NCBI GenBank assembly: GCA_040954595.2
Contig: CM082589.2
Span: forward strand, 6,324,001 to 6,388,000
Length of the DNA stretch: 64,000 nt
Source: Balanoglossus misakiensis
Lineage: Eukaryota > Hemichordata
Reading direction: 5' to 3'
Shown one piece after another: positions 62,990 to 64,000 of the stretch; within the stretch, counting starts at the first letter, position 1, and each line of letters starts with the position of its first letter. A program made the translations under genes and the position numbers. The notes under the pieces are model-generated. The model had not been told where the DNA came from. It did no database searches and worked only from the letters and a program-made list of their open reading frames with translations.

Positions 62990-64000
62990 ATTGATACGAA
63001 ATTTTGAAACTTGGCAAAGTCGAAAAATTGTCATTTTTGGAAAATTTTCATGAGCTATAACCCATGATGTTTGTCAAAATATGAAGAAATTTTTAAACTT
63101 CGCGAAGTCGAAAAATTGTCATTTTTGGATGATTTTCATGAGCTATAACCCATGATTTTTTTTAAAATATGGGGAAATTTTGAAATTTCGCAAAGTCGAA
63201 AAATTGTCATTTTTGGATGATTTTCATGAGCTATAACCCATGATTTTTGTCAAAATATGAAGAAATTTTGATATTTCGCAAAGTCGAAAAATTGTCATTT
63301 TTGGATGATTTTCATGAGCTATAACCCATGATTTTTGTCAAAATATGACGAAATTTTGATATTTCGCAAAGTCGAAAAATTGTCATTTTTGGATGATTTT
63401 CATGAGCTATAACCCATGATTTTGTCAAAATATGAAGAAATTTTGATTTTTCGCAAAGTCGAAAAATTGTCATTTTTGGATGATTTTCATGAGCTATAAC
63501 CCATGCTTTTTGTCAAAATATCAAAATATGAAGAAATTTTGATATTTCTCAAAGTCGAAAAATTGTCATTTTTGGATGATTTTCATGAGCTATAACCCAT
63601 GCTTTTTGTCAAAATATGAAGAAATTTTGATATTTCTCGAAGTCGAAAAATTGTCATTTTTGGATGATTTTCATGAGCTATAACCCATGCTTTTTGTCAA
63701 AATATGAAGAAATTTTGATATTTCGCGAAGTCGAAAAATTGTCATTTTTGGATGATTTTCATGAGCTATAACCCATGCTTTTTGTCAAAATATGAAGAAA
63801 TTTTGATATTTCGCAAAGTCGAAAAATTGTCATTTTTGGATGATTTTCATGAGCTATAACCCATGCTTTTTGTCAAAATATGAAGAAATTTTGATATTTC
63901 GCAAAGTCGAAAAATTGTCATTTGTGGATGATTTTCATGAGCTATAACCCATGATTTTTGTCAAAAAATGAAGAAACTTTGATATTTCGCAAAGTCGAAA
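62990..64000. repeat. 88-bp AT-rich tandem satellite, about 12 copies, running off the window
   Basis: Units of about 86-98 bp share CGCAAAGTCGAAAAATTGTC and TTCATGAGCTATAACCCATG, with a few substitutions between copies. Stops occur in all units, so it is not coding. The array continues past position 64000. Confidence 0.95.

Overview
This is eukaryotic (animal) nuclear DNA. It has small exons with GT-AG splice sites, a 30-exon gene, short 3' UTRs with AATAAA signals, abundant tri- and tetranucleotide microsatellites and several hairpin (MITE-like) elements. The content suggests an invertebrate, possibly a non-vertebrate deuterostome such as a hemichordate or amphioxus, but the sequence alone does not settle the species. 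Every gene I could support is on the minus strand.

Layout from high to low coordinates, which is the direction of transcription. (1) 64.0-62.99 kb: an 88-bp tandem satellite running off the window edge, followed by a (GTAT)n tract. (2) 62.6-60.9 kb: six C-terminal exons of a multi-pass membrane protein, possibly a 7TM receptor, whose 5' part lies outside the window. (3) 59.8-58.0 kb: a small type I membrane protein ('gene E') with a short ectodomain and three YAQV tyrosine motifs in its tail. (4) 57.15-45.3 kb: a complete, intact sulfonylurea receptor (SUR, ABCC8/ABCC9 type). I could follow its reading frame through 30 exons to 1571 residues, close to the roughly 1580 residues of vertebrate SUR1. 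(5) 44.04-43.4 kb and 39.95-39.3 kb: two paralogous genes ('D', 79 aa; 'C', 68 aa) that are little more than a signal peptide, one membrane span and a short tail. (6) 39.3-23.9 kb: no recognisable genes, with local duplications and microsatellites. (7) 23.5-18.6 kb: 'gene B' (about 302 aa), a short ectodomain, one membrane span and a long cytoplasmic tail. (8) 18.6-3.9 kb: no genes, but a 1.47-kb foldback element (11535-13005) and smaller hairpins. (9) 3.8-2.0 kb: 'gene A' (206 aa), a relative of B, followed directly by a 261-bp MITE.

The most unusual content is the set A-E: five unrecognised single-pass membrane protein genes in one orientation, three on one side of and one flanking the SUR gene, sharing one exon plan. 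The signal-peptide exon ends in phase 1, any ectodomain exon is phase 1-1, and the exon carrying the membrane span starts in phase 1. C and D are clearly paralogous to each other, as are A and B. Gene E shares the exon plan but no convincing sequence. Their tails carry protein-interaction motifs: PPxY plus YxxV in A and B, and YAQV repeats in E. SUR subunits normally assemble with Kir6 channels to form ATP-sensitive potassium channels. No Kir6 gene is visible in this window, and whether the small membrane proteins act with SUR is unknown.
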